From: Anaerolineales bacterium UBA5069
Lineage (GTDB): Bacteria > Chloroflexota > Anaerolineae > Caldilineales > Caldilineaceae
Reading direction: 5' to 3'
NCBI GenBank assembly: GCA_002415895.1
Contig: DIAV01000204.1
Span: 1 to 6,453, forward strand
DNA length: 6,453 bases
Of this stretch, positions 4,631-6,453 are shown in pieces (positions within the stretch are counted from its first letter, which is position 1; each line of letters starts with the position of its first letter). Under the pieces are notes generated by a model. That model was given only the letters and a program-made list of their open reading frames with translations, searched no databases and was not told the DNA's origin. A program made the translations under genes and the position numbers.

Positions 4631-6379
4631 ATGAACGCACCGGCTTTGATGGCAACCTACCAACTGCGCCAGCGCGAGTATTTGCTGCGCATTTCGCGCG
4701 CAATGACGCTGCGCCTGGACCTGCCCAGCCTCATGCGCCTTATCCTCACCAGCGCGGCCGAACTGGTGGGCTGTCGCGCCGGGTTGATTGTGCTTGCGCG
4801 CGACGTGGGCGTACCCCTGGGGCCGATTACGATTGAACGCGGCCTGCCGGCGCGCTTCCAGATACGCGCCGTCTATGGCATCCCGCCCCAATTGCTGCCT
4901 GCATTTGAGCCGCTGCTCGATGTCCCGCCCATTTTCCGCGAGCAAGGCCTAGCCGACCACGCGACTGAACCCCAGCTTGACCCCTACTTTGCCGATTTGC
5001 AGGCGCGCGTGCGCCAGGTGGAAGAGCGGCTCACCGGCGCGGCGGGGCCCAACACCGGCAACTTCGGCATTGGCCAGGTGGTTGGCCTGCCCCTGCTGGT
5101 GGAGGAAGACCTGCTGGGCATCATCTATCTCTTCCGCGGCGACTACGCCTTTACGCAACTGGACTGGCAGTTTCTGCAAGGCTTTGCCGACCAGGCCGCC
5201 ATTGCCGTGCGCAACGCACGCCTCTACAGCCAGCTTGAAACCGAGCGCAGCCGTTTTGCCGCCATTGTCGAGAATAGCGTGGATGGCATCCTCATTCTGG
5301 ACGCACAGCGCAATGTGCTGGTCGTCAACCAATCACTGGCCAATATGGTGGGTCAGGACGCCGCTGCTGCCGCGGGAAGCCCCTGCGACGAATACCTGCC
5401 GCTTGAGCATGTGGATGGCGTGGACATATGCCAGGAGATGCCCGACTTTGCGAACCCTGCTGCGCGCCACGCCGAAGGCGAACTCGTATGCGCGGGCAAA
5501 AAACGGCAGATTGTCTCGTTGACCTATACGCCGCTCTACAGCGAGGTAGCCGCAGGCAGCGAAGGGGAGCCGCGCCTTGTCAACGTCATCGTGAATGTGC
5601 ATGACGTCACCCGCCTGCGCGAGGAGGAGGAGATCAAATCGACCTTCACCTCCATCATCAGCCATGAGCTTAAGACGCCTGTCGCGCTCATCAAGGGCTA
5701 TGCGCAGACGCTTGCGCGCCCTGATGCCCAATGGGACAGCGAGACTGCGCGTCAGAGTCTGGAGATTATTGAGGAAGAGGCCGACCGCCTGGAATCGCTC
5801 ATCAACAACCTGCTCGATGTTAGCCGCATTCAGGCGGGGGGCTTGCGGCTGGACCTGGCGGATGTCAACCTCAACAAGCTTGTGCGCAAGGTGGCGGACG
5901 CATACCGCACACAGACAGAGCGCCATACGATTGAGGTGGATATTCCTGTGGCGCTGCCCGCCATTTGGGCCGACCAGGAACGCGTGCGCCAGGTGCTGAC
6001 CAACCTCATGAGCAACGCCATCAAGTACTCGCCCGATGGCGGCGTAATTCGTGTGGGTGGCTGGAGTGATTCCGTCGAGGGCTGGCCGCGTGCCGTGCTC
6101 TATGTGGCCGACCAGGGTGTTGGCATTCCACCCGAGGAACTTCCCTATGTTTTTGATCGCTTCTACAGAGTGGATAGCAGCCTGCGCCGCAGCACGGCGG
6201 GTGCAGGGCTGGGGCTCTTCCTGAGCAAAGCCATCGTGGACGCACACGGGGGTGCGATTTGGGCGCGCAGCGAACGCGGCAAGGGGACGACCTTCTTCGT
6301 GGCGCTGCCGGTAGACCCGCGCACCGCGCCCAATGCCCCGCGCGAGCGCCTTGTCATTGAGGCGGCGCGCACCGCGTAA
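4631..6379 (+). CDS. Soluble sensor histidine kinase, GAF-PAS-HisKA-HATPase
   Basis: A 582-residue sensor kinase. It senses a signal through its N-terminal domains, phosphorylates its own histidine and would pass the phosphate to a response regulator, which is not in this window. No hydrophobic stretch is long enough for a membrane helix, so it is probably cytoplasmic. A GAF domain covers about 15-198, a short helical linker (LYSQLETERSRF) follows, and a PAS domain lies at about 206-330 (IVENSVDGILILD). HisKA has SHELKTP with phospho-acceptor H345. The ATPase domain has the N box around N462 (NLMSNAIKYSP), G1 DQGVGIP with D494, F box VFDRFYR (507-513) and G2 GAGLGL (524-529). All catalytic motifs are intact. 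ATG 4631 is preferred because the longer in-frame TTG at 4622 overlaps the -10 box. Translation then starts on a leaderless message; ATG 4649 is an alternative. Signal and partner are unknown. Confidence 0.93.
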   Translation: MNAPALMATYQLRQREYLLRISRAMTLRLDLPSLMRLILTSAAELVGCRAGLIVLARDVGVPLGPITIERGLPARFQIRAVYGIPPQLLPAFEPLLDVPPIFREQGLADHATEPQLDPYFADLQARVRQVEERLTGAAGPNTGNFGIGQVVGLPLLVEEDLLGIIYLFRGDYAFTQLDWQFLQGFADQAAIAVRNARLYSQLETERSRFAAIVENSVDGILILDAQRNVLVVNQSLANMVGQDAAAAAGSPCDEYLPLEHVDGVDICQEMPDFANPAARHAEGELVCAGKKRQIVSLTYTPLYSEVAAGSEGEPRLVNVIVNVHDVTRLREEEEIKSTFTSIISHELKTPVALIKGYAQTLARPDAQWDSETARQSLEIIEEEADRLESLINNLLDVSRIQAGGLRLDLADVNLNKLVRKVADAYRTQTERHTIEVDIPVALPAIWADQERVRQVLTNLMSNAIKYSPDGGVIRVGGWSDSVEGWPRAVLYVADQGVGIPPEELPYVFDRFYRVDSSLRRSTAGAGLGLFLSKAIVDAHGGAIWARSERGKGTTFFVALPVDPRTAPNAPRERLVIEAARTA

Positions 6380-6453
6380 CGCCAAGCCGATTGTGCGCGC
6401 GGCGTCATGACGCAGTGCGGGTGCAAGCCGCCATACCTGCGCACACATCGCGG
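6380..6453. other. Downstream end of window with possible hairpin
   Basis: No gene is seen here. TGTGCGC (6392-6398) can pair with GCGCACA (6439-6445), and directly inside GCGGC (6399-6403) can pair with GCCGC (6427-6431) with a bulge. GCGTCATGACGC (6402-6413) is also a perfect 12-base palindrome. No T run appears before the window ends, so a terminator for the kinase is only possible. Confidence 0.3.

Overview
The window reads as bacterial chromosome of fairly high GC content. It runs from the end of a ribosomal RNA operon into housekeeping and signalling genes, all on the + strand. The cytoplasmic GAF-PAS-HisKA kinase, the CBS-domain membrane protein, the bifunctional GlmU and the heptamer/octamer repeats together suggest a Chloroflexota-like organism (Anaerolineae or Ardenticatenia type). 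That is a guess from style: no single feature proves it, and the 23S and 5S sequences would settle it by search.

Layout. 1-246 is the 3' end of 23S rRNA, beginning at the sarcin-ricin loop. 247-419 is a spacer with two hairpins and no tRNA. 420-539 is 5S rRNA, enclosed in an unusually long helix (388-570) formed by its own flanks. 571-934 has no gene I recognise and ends at a strong intrinsic terminator (935-973). A short leader (974-1099) precedes glmU (1100-2530). The glmU stop overlaps, in a GTGA, the start of a four-helix membrane protein with a CBS pair and CorC/HlyC C-terminal domain (2527-3867). A palindromic, tandem-repeat-built element (3855-3976) covers the end of that gene and the gap up to the ribosome binding site of cytidine deaminase (3996-4418). 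Next come a GC-rich hairpin, an inverted repeat bracketed by direct repeats, and a near-consensus sigma-70-type promoter (4594-4622). This promoter drives a soluble GAF-PAS histidine kinase (4631-6379), probably from a leaderless mRNA. The last 74 bases hold only a possible hairpin.

How the genes relate. GlmU makes UDP-GlcNAc for the cell wall and needs Mg2+. The overlapping partner belongs to a family linked to Mg2+/Co2+ export, so the two are at least translationally coupled. Cytidine deaminase is pyrimidine salvage and has its own ribosome binding site. The kinase is a separate unit with its own promoter and no response regulator in view.

No clear new multi-gene system is visible. The most unusual points are non-coding: the nested palindromic repeat before cytidine deaminase, the roughly 40-bp duplex around 5S, the unexplained stretch between 5S and the terminator, the direct-repeat-flanked inverted repeat at 4502-4586, and the leaderless kinase start.
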